This document shows, piece after piece, positions 1 through 7,903 of a stretch of 28,974 nucleotides of DNA. Each line of letters opens with the position of its first letter. The first letter of the stretch is position 1. This DNA is from JBCCFK01 sp965262315 (GTDB lineage: Bacteria; Actinomycetota; Acidimicrobiia; Acidimicrobiales; UBA8592), in assembly GCA_965262315.1 (NCBI GenBank), contig CBDHFJ010000063.1:1-28974 (forward strand). The letters run 5' to 3'. The translations under genes were made by a program, and so were the position numbers. A model generated the notes under the pieces. The model was not told the origin of the DNA and searched no databases. It saw only the letters and a program-made list of their open reading frames with translations.

Positions 1-941
1 AGGCCGATGACCAGCTGGTTGCGGCCGGCCAGGTCCTCGAGCCACGCCGCGCCACCGGTGCTGTCACACACGGCGTCGATCAAGGGCCCGGACAGCTCGT
101 CGAGCACCGAGGTGGCCAGGAGGCGGTCTCGCTCTTCCGGGTCGGTCTGAGCCAGGAACTCGTCGGTCAGGTAGTCGACCACCAGCCGGTCGTCGCCCCG
201 GAAATCCTCGATGAACGCAGCCTGGTCGCCGGCAGCGGCCAGGGACAGGCGGGCGAGCACCAGCCCGGCGGCCCACCCCTCGGTGCGCTCACAGAGCAGG
301 CGGACCTGCTCGTTCTCGACGTCTGCCTGGACGTTGGCGGCTGCGGAACCGAGCAGCCCGGCCGCCTCGTCCTCGAGGAAGCGCAGGTCACTGGCCCGGA
401 TCTCGACCAGCCCGCCGGTGACCCGCAGACGCGAGAGGCGGATGGCCGGGTCCAGGCGGGTGAGCACCACCAGCGTGAACGTCGCCGGCGAGAGCTGGAC
501 GAGGCGCTCGACTGCGTCGTCGATGGCGGGACTGGTGACCAGGTGGAAGTCGTCGATGATCAGCGTCACGGGGTCTGCGTCGGCGAGCGCGTTGACGAGG
601 CGATCGATCAGTGGGTCGGGGTCGATGGCCGCATGCGCCACATGCGGCTGCAGGGCATCGTTGAGCCCGGGCATCGGCTGGTCGAGGGCAGCGACGACGT
701 GCGCCCAGAACCGTGCGGCATCGCGATCGGCAGGGTCGGCCTGGAGCCAGGCCCCGCCCGAGCCGGCGTGCTGCCAGGACGCCACCAGGGTGGACTTCCC
801 GGAGCCGGCGGGAGCGCTGACCAGGACCACCCGCACGGCCGGGTCGGCCACCGCAGCCTCGAGCGCTTCTCGCAGCCGGGGACGTTCGACCAGGCCACCG
901 GGCAGGGTCGGTGGCGTCAGCTTGGTCGCCACAAGAGCCAT
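1..941 (-). CDS. MalT-like LuxR-family ATP-dependent transcriptional regulator (partial, N-terminal part)
   Basis: The gene starts at ATG 941 on the minus strand and stays open to the window edge, so about 313 N-terminal residues are visible. A P-loop PAGSGKST lies at residues 44-51. A Walker B-like IIDDFHLV has its acidic pair at 130-131. The opening (ATKLTPPTLPGGLVERPRL) is the usual start of MalT/LuxR STAND-type regulators. These proteins have a signal-sensing NTPase module, a helical repeat region and a C-terminal LuxR helix-turn-helix; the latter parts would lie outside the window. A minus-strand TAGCAT -10-like box lies at 971-966, and GGAG directly precedes the start. The gene diverges from the operon beginning at 1075 and is a natural candidate to control it. 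That regulatory link is inference from position. The family call is firm; the ligand is unknown. Confidence 0.88.
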   Translation of the reverse strand, partial: MALVATKLTPPTLPGGLVERPRLREALEAAVADPAVRVVLVSAPAGSGKSTLVASWQHAGSGGAWLQADPADRDAARFWAHVVAALDQPMPGLNDALQPHVAHAAIDPDPLIDRLVNALADADPVTLIIDDFHLVTSPAIDDAVERLVQLSPATFTLVVLTRLDPAIRLSRLRVTGGLVEIRASDLRFLEDEAAGLLGSAAANVQADVENEQVRLLCERTEGWAAGLVLARLSLAAAGDQAAFIEDFRGDDRLVVDYLTDEFLAQTDPEERDRLLATSVLDELSGPLIDAVCDSTGGAAWLEDLAGRNQLVIG

Positions 942-1010
942 GTCTCCGCCGCTCTCCACACCCTGATGCTACTGGCGGAGGTTCTCGCTGCCCGCTGGTG
1001 TTTCGCCCAC

Positions 1011-1024
1011 CTCACCCGGGTGAG
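1011..1024. promoter_or_regulatory. Perfect 14-bp palindrome between divergent LuxR gene and operon
   Basis: CTCACCCGGGTGAG is a perfect palindrome in the 133-bp gap between the LuxR regulator (-) and the operon (+). It lies about 40 bp upstream of the regulator's putative -10 box and about 50 bp upstream of the first operon start codon. The placement suits an activator site for a dimeric LuxR protein. Binding is inferred, not shown. Confidence 0.45.
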
Positions 1025-1074
1025 ATCGGCGATCGAGCGAGGACAACGGGGCCGGATTCCTCGACGGTGGAGCC

Positions 1075-1344
1075 ATGAACGAGCTGGTCATCTACGAGAT
1101 CGTCATCCGCGGTTCCGCCGGCGAGCACATCCTCGCCCGGATCGCCGATGACTTCGAGATCGGCGCCACCGACGACGGCAACACCCGTCTTCTCGGCACC
1201 ATCCGGGACGCTGCGCACCTGCACGGCGTCATCACGTACCTGACCTCGCTCGCCATCGACCTCATCAGCATCACACCCGCCGACGAGGTCGTCTCACCGA
1301 ATCATCCATGCGGCAATGCGCCCGAGAGCGAAAGGCAACCATGA
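1075..1344 (+). CDS. Small conserved-looking protein of unknown function, first gene of the ABC/AOX operon
   Basis: This 89-residue soluble protein has a GGTGGAG ribosome binding site just before ATG 1075. Its stop overlaps the next start as ATGA at 1341-1344, which suggests translational coupling. The first 65 residues read like a small alpha/beta fold (NELVIYEIVIRG, then alternating hydrophobic strands and a helix around HLHGVITYLTSLAID). The last 20 residues are polar and probably disordered. I do not recognise a family. Its position as the leader gene of an operon facing a LuxR regulator suggests an accessory or sensing role, but nothing in the sequence proves that. Coding potential and the tight overlap make it a real gene. 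Confidence 0.75.
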   Translation: MNELVIYEIVIRGSAGEHILARIADDFEIGATDDGNTRLLGTIRDAAHLHGVITYLTSLAIDLISITPADEVVSPNHPCGNAPESERQP

Positions 1345-2051
1345 CCACCACTCACACCCCCGCCGTACCCACGGACACCTCGTCGCGAGCAGGCGCCATC
1401 GGCGCGCTGATCGCCGCAGCCACCTGGATCTTCGGCATCGCCCTGTTCGTGACCAGTCTCAGTGACTACACCGATCCGGACGCAACGCCGGCAGCGTCCG
1501 TCGACTTCCTGGTCGGACACCAGACCACCCTGTTCGCCTGGTACCTCGTCATCTTCCTGGTGTTCGGCGTCGCGATCATCCCGCTGGCCCGAGCGCTCCA
1601 CCGCCGGCTGGTCGACGTGAACCCACAGCTGGCCGACATCGGCGCCGTGTTCGCCTACGTGTGGGCGGGGCTGATGTTCGCCACCGGCATGATCTCCAAC
1701 ATCGGGATCGCGGCGGTCGCAGACTTGGAGGAGACCGATGCCGAAGCAGCGGCCGGGCTCTGGTCTGCCATCGACACCGTCACCGAAGGCCTCGGCGGAG
1801 GCAACGAGCTCGTCGGCGGCATGTGGATCCTCCTCGTCAGCCTCGCCGCCTGGGGCACCGGCCGGCTCCCGAAGGGCCTCAACGTCCTCGGCATCGTCAG
1901 CGCACTCGCCGGCCTCGTCACCCTGATCCCCGGGCTCAGCGATGTGGGGGGCATGGTCTTCGGCATCGGCTCGATCGCCTGGTTCGCCTGGACCGGCATC
2001 GTCCTGTTCCGCACCGACGACGTCACCAACCGAGTCGAGGTGACCCGATGA
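1341..2051 (+). CDS. Multi-pass membrane protein (DUF4386-like)
   Basis: The protein is 236 residues when started at ATG 1341, which overlaps the upstream stop and has a purine-rich GAGAGCGAAAGG before it. An in-frame ATG at 1308 would run 33 nt into the upstream gene and looks less likely. About six hydrophobic segments are visible: AGAIGALIAAATWIFGIALF, the FAWYLVIFLVFGVAIIPLA region, FAYVWAGLMFATGMI, ELVGGMWILLVSLAAWG, LNVLGIVSALAGLVTLIPG and MVFGIGSIAWFAWTGIVLF. The arrangement resembles DUF4386-type membrane proteins often found beside transporter operons, but I assign this only by overall pattern. Its stop overlaps the ABC ATPase start as ATGA. It may be an extra membrane subunit of that transporter; this is inference. 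Confidence 0.78.
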   Translation: MTTTHTPAVPTDTSSRAGAIGALIAAATWIFGIALFVTSLSDYTDPDATPAASVDFLVGHQTTLFAWYLVIFLVFGVAIIPLARALHRRLVDVNPQLADIGAVFAYVWAGLMFATGMISNIGIAAVADLEETDAEAAAGLWSAIDTVTEGLGGGNELVGGMWILLVSLAAWGTGRLPKGLNVLGIVSALAGLVTLIPGLSDVGGMVFGIGSIAWFAWTGIVLFRTDDVTNRVEVTR

Positions 2052-2947
2052 TCACCGTCGACCAGCTCACCAAGACCTACGGCGACCGCCGCGCCGTCGA
2101 CGACCTCAGCTTCACGGTCCAGCCCGGCCGGGTCACCGGCTTCGTCGGACCCAACGGCTCGGGCAAGTCCACCACCATGCGGATGATGGTCGGCCTCACC
2201 CGACCCGACACCGGCAACGTCTTCTACGACGGCGTCCCCTACGACCGCCTCGCCCAGCCGGCAACGACCATCGGTGTCGCCCTCGATGCGTCGGCGCATC
2301 CGGGCCGCACCGCCCGCAACCACCTGCGAACCATGTGCGCCGCCAGCGGACTGCCGGAGTCCCGGGTCGAGGCGGTGATGGCCGACGTCGGGATCACCTC
2401 GGTCGCCGACAAGCGCGTCGGCAGCTTCTCGCTCGGCATGCGGCAACGCCTCGCCCTCGCCGGTGCCCTGCTCGGCGAACCCGAAACACTGCTGCTGGAC
2501 GAGCCGGCAAACGGCCTCGACCCCGACGGCATCCGCTGGCTCCGCAGCTACCTGCGTGGCTACGCGGACCAAGGAGGCGCCGTCCTCGTTTCCAGCCACC
2601 TGATCGCCGAACTCGCCCTGTTCGCCGACGACCTCGTCGTCATCGGCGCCGGTCGCCTGCTCGCCGCCGCGACCGTCGACGAGATCACCAGCCAGGCCGC
2701 CTCCTCGGTGGTCGTCGAGACCCCGACGCCGGCCGAGCTGACGGTGCTCCTCCGTGAACACGGCGCCGACGTCACCGACCTCCCCGCCGGGCCTCGGCTC
2801 AGCGTCAACGGAGCCACCCGCTCCCAGATCGCCCAGCTCGCCCTCGACCATCACATCCGCCTCGATGAACTCACCGACCAGCGAGCCTCCCTCGAGGACC
2901 TGCTCGTCGACCTCACCCACGACGCCGCCGAATTCACCGCGGCCTGA
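2048..2947 (+). CDS. ABC transporter ATP-binding protein
   Basis: This 299-residue nucleotide-binding subunit starts at ATG 2048, overlapping the previous stop. It carries Walker A GPNGSGKST at residues 34-42, the signature region FSLGMRQRLALAGALLG, Walker B LLLDEPANGLDP followed by GIRWLR, and the H-loop in VLVSSHL. The full ATPase domain fills about residues 1-215. The remaining 80 residues are the C-terminal extension usual in ABC-2 exporters of the DrrA/CcmA/BcrA type. The next gene, 15 nt downstream, encodes a matching permease, so the pair probably exports or extrudes a small hydrophobic compound or lipid. The substrate cannot be read from sequence. The domain is intact with no missing catalytic motif. 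Confidence 0.96.
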   Translation: MITVDQLTKTYGDRRAVDDLSFTVQPGRVTGFVGPNGSGKSTTMRMMVGLTRPDTGNVFYDGVPYDRLAQPATTIGVALDASAHPGRTARNHLRTMCAASGLPESRVEAVMADVGITSVADKRVGSFSLGMRQRLALAGALLGEPETLLLDEPANGLDPDGIRWLRSYLRGYADQGGAVLVSSHLIAELALFADDLVVIGAGRLLAAATVDEITSQAASSVVVETPTPAELTVLLREHGADVTDLPAGPRLSVNGATRSQIAQLALDHHIRLDELTDQRASLEDLLVDLTHDAAEFTAA

Positions 2948-2962
2948 ACGGAGCGACCTCCC

Positions 2963-3772
2963 ATGACCACCACCCTCGACCACCCGACCAGCATCGAACC
3001 CACCCGACCCGCGGCGACCACCACACCCGGTGCGGTCAACCGACCGGCACGGTTCGCGTCGTCGCTCCGGAGCGAATGGATCAAGCTCACGACCGTTCGC
3101 GCACCTCGAGCCATCCTGGCTCTGACCATCGCTGTCGGCGGGACGGCCGCATTCATGGTCGCCCGATTCGTCGACGAGACCGACGTGAACGTCGCCACCG
3201 TCTTCGGCTTCTCGGCAGTGTTCACCGCTGTGTTCGCCGCCGTCAGCGGAATCCTGACCTACACCACCGAGGCCGAACACCACACGGCACACCAGACCTT
3301 CGCGGCACAACCGCGGCGCGGCGTCGTCGTGGCCGCCAAGACCCTCGTCACCGCGGCCTACGCCTCGGTCCTGGGCCTCGCCGGGCTCGCCGCCGGCGCG
3401 GCCGGCGCCGCACTGGGTGGCGTGGAAGCCGGCGACACGTCGACGATGCCGGCCACCGTCGCTTGGGCCACGGGCTTCGCTGTCCTCGCCGGAGTCCTCG
3501 GCCTCGGCATCGGGCTCATCGCCCGCCACAGCGCCGCCGCGATCTCCGGCGTGCTCGTGTGGTGGCTCGTCGTGGAGAACCTCGTCAGCGTGTTCGCCCC
3601 CGAGCGGGTCGTGCGTCTCATGCCCTTCTTCGCCGGCAACGGGATGCTCGAAATCGTCGAAGAAGGCGAACGCATCGCCTTCGACCGACCCCTCACCACC
3701 GTGATCTTCGCCGCCTACGCCATAGGTGCCCTGCTCATCGGGCTCGCCGTCACCGCCCGCACCGACCCCTGA
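2963..3772 (+). CDS. ABC-2-type transporter permease
   Basis: This 269-residue membrane protein has a GGAG site at 2950-2953 and follows the ATPase gene closely. The first 35 residues are Pro/Thr-rich and cytosolic. A typical ABC-2 entry follows (RFASSLRSEWIKLTTVRAP), and then about six membrane segments: AILALTIAVGGTAAFMVARF, VFGFSAVFTAVFAAVSGILT, TLVTAAYASVLGLAGLAAGAAG, ATVAWATGFAVLAGVLGLGIG, AAAISGVLVWWLVVENLVSVF and TTVIFAAYAIGALLIGLAV. The sequence SEWIKLTTVR is characteristic of actinobacterial ABC-2 permeases paired with BcrA-like ATPases. It very likely forms a homodimeric membrane part with the ATPase encoded at 2048-2947. No substrate can be named. Confidence 0.92.
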   Translation: MTTTLDHPTSIEPTRPAATTTPGAVNRPARFASSLRSEWIKLTTVRAPRAILALTIAVGGTAAFMVARFVDETDVNVATVFGFSAVFTAVFAAVSGILTYTTEAEHHTAHQTFAAQPRRGVVVAAKTLVTAAYASVLGLAGLAAGAAGAALGGVEAGDTSTMPATVAWATGFAVLAGVLGLGIGLIARHSAAAISGVLVWWLVVENLVSVFAPERVVRLMPFFAGNGMLEIVEEGERIAFDRPLTTVIFAAYAIGALLIGLAVTARTDP

Positions 3773-3796
3773 CCCGACCTGCCAAACGGAGACGTT

Positions 3797-4813
3797 ATGC
3801 TCCCCATCCTCCTCCCCGTCGGCGCTGCGCTCGGCCTCGCTGGCATCGCTGTCGGCACGCTCTTCACCAGAGCGCGAGGCGATTACACCGTGCTCCCCAC
3901 CGTCGCCGACGACCCGTCGCTCCCCGCAGTGGAGATCGACGGCTACCGGTTCCACGCCGAAACCCACGGCGACCCCAACCATCCAACCGTGATTGTGCTG
4001 CACGGCGGACCCGGCGCCGACTACCGCTCCCTGCTCGGGCTCGAGGGGTTGGCCGACACTCACCACGTCGTCTTCTACGACCAGCGCGGCGCCGGACTCT
4101 CCCAACGGGTACCCGCCGATGCGATCACGGCCGAGGTGATGCTCGAGGACCTCGACCGCATCGCCAACCGGTACAGCTCCGACGCCCCAGTCGCCCTCAT
4201 CGGTCACTCCTGGGGCGCCACCTTGGCTGCCGGCTACATCCGCCGCCACCCAGCACGGGTCAGCGCCGCCGTACTGGCCGAACCCGGTTACCTCGACTGG
4301 GCCGAGTACGTGCTGTGGCAGCAACGTTACGACGACCTCATGAAGGGGTGGGCCACCACCAAACTCATGATTCGAGCCGGATTCGAGGCCCAACACGTCG
4401 ACGGCCCCGACGATCATGCCGCCGACGATTACCTCGTCGGTCAACGCATGATCCCCGCCTTCGTGAACCACCCCGACAACCCGTACCACCGCCCCGGCCA
4501 GCCCTACACCGCCCCGTCCTGGCGATTCGGCAAGGCTGCGTCCGACGTTCTGAGCGGCGAGACCTTCGGCGACGCCACCGACTTCGCCGGCCCGATCCTG
4601 TTCGTCGCCGGCGCCGACAACGACTGGATCGGCGAACCTCTCCAGCGCCGCCACGCCGAGTGCTACCCGAACGCCGAACTCGCCGTCATCCCCCATGCCG
4701 CCCACGACATGGTCTGGGACAACCCAACCCACACCGTCGCCATCATCCGCGACTTCCTCACCCGCGGCACCGACAGCTCCTCGCCATCACTCGCCGAACG
4801 AACCGAGGCCTGA
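3797..4813 (+). CDS. Alpha/beta hydrolase, proline iminopeptidase-like (S33 family), membrane-anchored
   Basis: The protein has 338 residues. An N-terminal hydrophobic helix (PILLPVGAALGLAGIAVGTLF) probably anchors it to the membrane. HGGPG begins at residue 69 and is the oxyanion-hole motif of the prolyl aminopeptidase branch. The nucleophile elbow GHSWGA places the catalytic serine at 138. The acid lies in FVAGADNDWIG near residues 274-276, and the histidine in HAAHDMVW at 303. All parts of the triad are therefore present. The family cleaves N-terminal proline from peptides or hydrolyses other small substrates; the true substrate is unknown. Its place between an ABC exporter and an alternative-oxidase homologue suggests processing of a compound handled by the same operon, which is inference. 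The next gene starts one base after its stop. Confidence 0.9.
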   Translation: MLPILLPVGAALGLAGIAVGTLFTRARGDYTVLPTVADDPSLPAVEIDGYRFHAETHGDPNHPTVIVLHGGPGADYRSLLGLEGLADTHHVVFYDQRGAGLSQRVPADAITAEVMLEDLDRIANRYSSDAPVALIGHSWGATLAAGYIRRHPARVSAAVLAEPGYLDWAEYVLWQQRYDDLMKGWATTKLMIRAGFEAQHVDGPDDHAADDYLVGQRMIPAFVNHPDNPYHRPGQPYTAPSWRFGKAASDVLSGETFGDATDFAGPILFVAGADNDWIGEPLQRRHAECYPNAELAVIPHAAHDMVWDNPTHTVAIIRDFLTRGTDSSSPSLAERTEA

Positions 4814-4814
4814 C

Positions 4815-5561
4815 ATGACCGCCACCGAGACACCAACAACCGCCTTGAGTAGCAGGCCTGCCCAGGTCGACCCGTACCGCTCACACTTCGCCACGCCGCT
4901 CTCACCAGCCGAGTTGGGAGGGCACCAACAGCGCATCCTCGACACCCCCGCCTACCGCTACGGCGTGCCGGCCAGGTTGCTGTTCTGGACGGCAGGTAAG
5001 GCGTTCCCTCAGGGACGGAGCTTCGAGTTCTTTGCTTTCGTCGAACTCGTGGCCCGTGTGCCCTACATGGCGTGGGAACATGTCGGCCACATCGCCCAGA
5101 CCCAGAACCACAGAGACCACGCCTTCGATCGCAAGATCCAGGACCGCGTCGTGCTCGCACGCGACGAACAAGACAACGAGTTCTGGCACCTGCTGATCAT
5201 GGAGGAGTTCCTCGAACGCCAGGGCTACAAGCGGCGCTGGTTCCGCGACCGGGTCTTCCCCCAGATCCTGTCGATCGTCTACTACCAGTTGTCGTGGCTG
5301 CTCTACGTCGTGTCTCCCGCGTGGTCGTACCGCCTCAACCGCGACTTCGAGGACCACGCGATGCGCCAATACGCCGCGTTCGTCGCCGAGCATCCCGAGT
5401 TCGACGAGATGACCTGGGAGTCGGCCTACAAGGACGACTACGGCCACCACGCCACCGTCGGCGACCTCCTCCGCCAGGTCGCACTGGACGAAGAACTCCA
5501 CAAGCAGCACTCCGAGGCCTCCCTACGACGAGGCGCCCGCTTCTCCCGCGGCCGCTGCTGA
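4815..5561 (+). CDS. Alternative oxidase family di-iron protein (AOX/PTOX-like)
   Basis: The protein is 248 residues with start ATG 4815, one base after the hydrolase stop. Four alternative-oxidase motifs appear in order: FVELVARVPYM (E77, matching LET..VPGM), DNEFWHL (E122 and H125, matching NERMHL), DFEDHAMRQY (E179 and Y186, matching LEEEA....Y) and LDEELHKQH (E226 and H229, matching ADEAHH). These are the six carboxylate/histidine iron ligands plus the conserved tyrosine known from trypanosomal AOX (E123, E162, H165, E213, Y220, E266, H269). Local spacings E..H, E..Y and E..H are identical. The third glutamate of LEEEA is histidine here (H181). Hydrophobic helices around VFPQILSIVYYQLSWLLYVV fit monotopic membrane attachment. 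The family oxidises quinol with oxygen without pumping protons; activity of this divergent member is inferred. Confidence 0.85.
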   Translation: MTATETPTTALSSRPAQVDPYRSHFATPLSPAELGGHQQRILDTPAYRYGVPARLLFWTAGKAFPQGRSFEFFAFVELVARVPYMAWEHVGHIAQTQNHRDHAFDRKIQDRVVLARDEQDNEFWHLLIMEEFLERQGYKRRWFRDRVFPQILSIVYYQLSWLLYVVSPAWSYRLNRDFEDHAMRQYAAFVAEHPEFDEMTWESAYKDDYGHHATVGDLLRQVALDEELHKQHSEASLRRGARFSRGRC

Positions 5562-5622
5562 GCACTGGCGACAACTGGCCGACGACGACTCCCAGTCCAT
5601 GCCCAACAGAGAGAGCAGTCCC

Positions 5623-5904
5623 ATGTCAAGCAGTGCCGACCAACCAACCGCCGAGGACATCGCCAGATATCGGCAAGGCGTGCGAGTCTTCCAGGCGCAC
5701 GCCCTCGTCGCCGCAGGATCGATCGCACTCATGGTCGCCGTGAACCTGCTCACGAACCTCTCCGCCGGCACCGCAGGTGAGATATCCGCGTGGTGGTCGC
5801 TCTGGGCGATCCTCGGCTGGAGCGCAGGTCTCGGGGTGCACGGGCTGGTTGTCTGGCTGGCGAGACCCATGAGCGACGCGGCCGATGGACCGGAAGCGCA
5901 ATGA
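5623..5904 (+). CDS. 2TM-domain small membrane protein
   Basis: The protein has 93 residues from ATG 5623, which has an AGAGAGAG ribosome binding site about 8 nt upstream. The in-frame ATG at 5599 lacks one. The pattern is a short polar N-terminus, RYRQGVRVFQAH, then two membrane helices (ALVAAGSIALMVAVNLLTNL and WWSLWAILGWSAGLGVHGLVV). A FQAH motif before the first helix and GWSAGLGVH in the second match the 2TM domain family, often found fused to kinases or as small stand-alone proteins. Its stop overlaps the next start as ATGA, so it is in the same operon as the upstream genes. Its biochemical role is unknown. Confidence 0.8.
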   Translation: MSSSADQPTAEDIARYRQGVRVFQAHALVAAGSIALMVAVNLLTNLSAGTAGEISAWWSLWAILGWSAGLGVHGLVVWLARPMSDAADGPEAQ

Positions 5905-6080
5905 GGCCGAGCACCCGCGCCGTCTCCGGCATCCTGCCGTGGTTGTGGCTCGGCCTGTCCGTGGTGTGGGCCGTCGTCATCATCGTCACCGAGCAGCTGG
6001 CGTGGCCGTTGGCCCTGTGGATCGCCACCACCCTCGGCCCCCTCGCCGCAATCGGTGCCCGACGCGACGCAAGTGGGTGA
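5901..6080 (+). CDS. Small two-helix membrane protein
   Basis: The protein has 59 residues, and its ATG overlaps the upstream stop codon (ATGA at 5901-5904). It consists of two hydrophobic helices (GILPWLWLGLSVVWAVVIIV and WPLALWIATTLGPLAAIGA) with short charged ends. The coupling to the 2TM gene and the membrane-protein composition support a real gene despite its size. No family is recognised. It may assemble with the 2TM protein or the alternative-oxidase homologue, which is speculation from adjacency only. Confidence 0.65.
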   Translation: MRPSTRAVSGILPWLWLGLSVVWAVVIIVTEQLAWPLALWIATTLGPLAAIGARRDASG

Positions 6081-6201
6081 GGCGCTGCCTCGGTCACACA
6101 CCAACCGGTTGATCGCAGAACCAACCACCTGGTCGATGTGCTGCTCGCCGCTCTCCTTCACGATCAGTGATGTCAACACCATCACATCTGGAGAACCCGC
6201 A

Positions 6202-6684
6202 ATGAAGCGTCTCAATCGCCTCCTCACCATCGCTCTCGGTCTGTTCCTCATCTCGGCCGGCGTGGCCAAGTTCACGACCGGGCACGTGTTTCAGTACATC
6301 GAGTTCAAGTCCGGGATCGATCTCTTCTACCCGTTCGTCAACAACCTGACCGGCATCGCCGAGATCCTCGCCGGGGCAGCGATCCTCTACCGGCCGACTC
6401 GGTTGCTGGGAGCGGTCGCTGCTGCCGGTCTGATGGTCGGCGCGGTCGGGTTCCATCTGTCGCCGTGGCTGGGGACCTCGATCCCGACCGGGCTCACCGA
6501 CGGCGCTGCGTCGCCATGGGACGTGGCCGACTTCGCGACGACGACCAGCTCGACGACGTTCATGCTGGCCATCGTGTCGGCCGTGCGCGCGGGGTCGATC
6601 GTGCGTACCGAACTGCGCGGCCGCCGAGCCTCCCGCATCGCAAACCCCCGCGGTGACCGGACCGATGATCTCGTTGGGGCCTGA
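6202..6684 (+). CDS. DoxX-like membrane protein
   Basis: The protein has 160 residues from ATG 6202, with CTGGAG eight bases before it. Four hydrophobic helices are visible: LLTIALGLFLISAGVAKF, NNLTGIAEILAGAAILY, LLGAVAAAGLMVGAVGFHLS and TTTSSTTFMLAIVSAVRAG. GLFLISAGVAKF followed by a GIAEILAGAAIL helix is the DoxX/DoxD-like arrangement. These proteins are often linked to quinone or thiosulfate redox reactions and to resistance to oxidative stress, which fits a neighbouring oxidase, though function varies in the family. The 121-bp gap before it holds an imperfect inverted repeat GATGT-N10-ACATC at 6169-6188, possibly a regulatory site. Confidence 0.8.
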   Translation: MKRLNRLLTIALGLFLISAGVAKFTTGHVFQYIEFKSGIDLFYPFVNNLTGIAEILAGAAILYRPTRLLGAVAAAGLMVGAVGFHLSPWLGTSIPTGLTDGAASPWDVADFATTTSSTTFMLAIVSAVRAGSIVRTELRGRRASRIANPRGDRTDDLVGA

Positions 6685-6704
6685 GCCGCTTCGCCCGAGC
6701 CCAC

Positions 6705-6710
6705 TAGCGT
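6705..6710 (+). promoter_or_regulatory. Putative -10 box of a leaderless kinase transcript
   Basis: TAGCGT fits the actinobacterial TANNNT -10 pattern. It ends 8 bases before ATG 6719, which has no ribosome binding site. This suggests the kinase/regulator pair is transcribed separately from the DoxX gene as a leaderless mRNA. Confidence 0.4.
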
Positions 6711-6718
6711 CGTCTGCG

Positions 6719-7903
6719 ATGAGCGAACCACCCACCGGTCCCGACTCGGCGGCCTACCAGTCACCGCTGTCGACGCTCACGAAGGTCTGGATCGGTGTTG
6801 CCGTCGCCTCTTGGGCGGTGTCGCTGGCACTCACGGTGACGCCGCCGCTGTCGGATCGGTCCACGCTCGGCTGGATCGCCGTGGCGCTCGTGGTGCTGGT
6901 GGCGATGGTGTTCGCCTTGAGTGAGCGGCTCCGGAACTGGCCCACCGTCACGGTGTACGCCGGCATCGTGGTGGCCATCGGCGGGTGGACGGCGCTGATG
7001 TTTCACGATGACCGCTGGTCGGTGGTCACGTTCGCTCTCTTCGCGATGTGTTTCACCAAGGGCCGAGAGGTCGGTGTTGCGCTGGCGGCGTCGGTCTCGG
7101 GCATCTGGCTCGTCGCAGAGATCGTCGGTGACAGTCCGCGCTGGACGCTGCTCATGCCGTTCACGGCGTTTGCGATGGGCGCCATCATCTCGATCGTGAT
7201 CTACCGGGTCGGCGACGAGAACGAAGAACAGGCCGCGCTGATCGCTGAGCTGGAGGAGACCCGTGATGAGCTCGCCGCCTCCGAGGCCGAACGGGCGACG
7301 TTGGCCGAGCGGGCCCGGTTCGCCGGGGAGGTGCACGACACCTTGGCCCAGGGCTTCACCTCGATCGTGCTCCTCAGCCGAGCGACGCAGCGAAACGAGG
7401 ACTGGCGTGCGGGCCTGTCCAGCATCGAGACGACTGCCGAGGAGAACCTGGCTGCGGCCCGACGTCTGGTGGCGGCAATGCGCCCGGCCGAACTCGACCG
7501 CAGCTCCCTGCCCGACGCGTTGCAGCGCCAACTCGACACGCTCGGCGACGAGATCGACGCCACCCTCACCGTCGAAGGCGCACCGACCGAACTGGACAAC
7601 GCCACCGAGGTCGCGCTGTTGCGAGCCGCGCAGGAAGCGCTCCTGAACGTCCGGACCCACGCTGCTGCTTCGACGGTGCATGTGACGCTCAGCTACGTCG
7701 GCTCGACGGTGCTGCTCGATGTCGTCGACGACGGCGTCGGCCTGACGCCTGGCTCGGTCACCGATCGAGGCAGCCTCACCGGGGGGCAGGGCCTGGCGTC
7801 ACTCCGCCAACGCGCGGAAACGCTCGGTGGTGCGGTGGAGATCGAAGCCGGCCACGACGGCGGCACCGCCGTCTCGGTCCGGCTCCCTGCGAGGCAACCA
7901 TGA
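6719..7903 (+). CDS. Sensor histidine kinase, NarL/DesK type (HisKA_3)
   Basis: The protein has 394 residues. Five to six membrane helices fill residues 20-165 and form a compact sensor without a large extracellular domain. A coiled segment (ENEEQAALIAELEETRDEL) leads to the HisKA_3 dimerisation box RARFAGEVHDTLAQGF with phosphoacceptor His206. The C-terminal ATPase domain carries the N-box-like region around ALLRAAQEALLNVRTHA and the G1 motif VVDDGVGL, followed by GGQGLASLRQRAE. ATG 6719 is preferred over an in-frame upstream ATG (6653) because that would overlap the DoxX gene and the -10 box sits at 6705. The stop overlaps the regulator start as ATGA, so kinase and regulator are coupled. 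The signal is unknown, but membrane-embedded sensors of this kind often report envelope or membrane state. Confidence 0.93.
   Translation: MSEPPTGPDSAAYQSPLSTLTKVWIGVAVASWAVSLALTVTPPLSDRSTLGWIAVALVVLVAMVFALSERLRNWPTVTVYAGIVVAIGGWTALMFHDDRWSVVTFALFAMCFTKGREVGVALAASVSGIWLVAEIVGDSPRWTLLMPFTAFAMGAIISIVIYRVGDENEEQAALIAELEETRDELAASEAERATLAERARFAGEVHDTLAQGFTSIVLLSRATQRNEDWRAGLSSIETTAEENLAAARRLVAAMRPAELDRSSLPDALQRQLDTLGDEIDATLTVEGAPTELDNATEVALLRAAQEALLNVRTHAAASTVHVTLSYVGSTVLLDVVDDGVGLTPGSVTDRGSLTGGQGLASLRQRAETLGGAVEIEAGHDGGTAVSVRLPARQP

Noticed and set aside
1655..4732. A 1025-codon open frame on the minus strand
   Set aside because: It is antisense to the clearly conserved ABC, permease and hydrolase genes and is low-complexity Gly/Val/Glu-rich, typical of mirror frames in GC-rich DNA.
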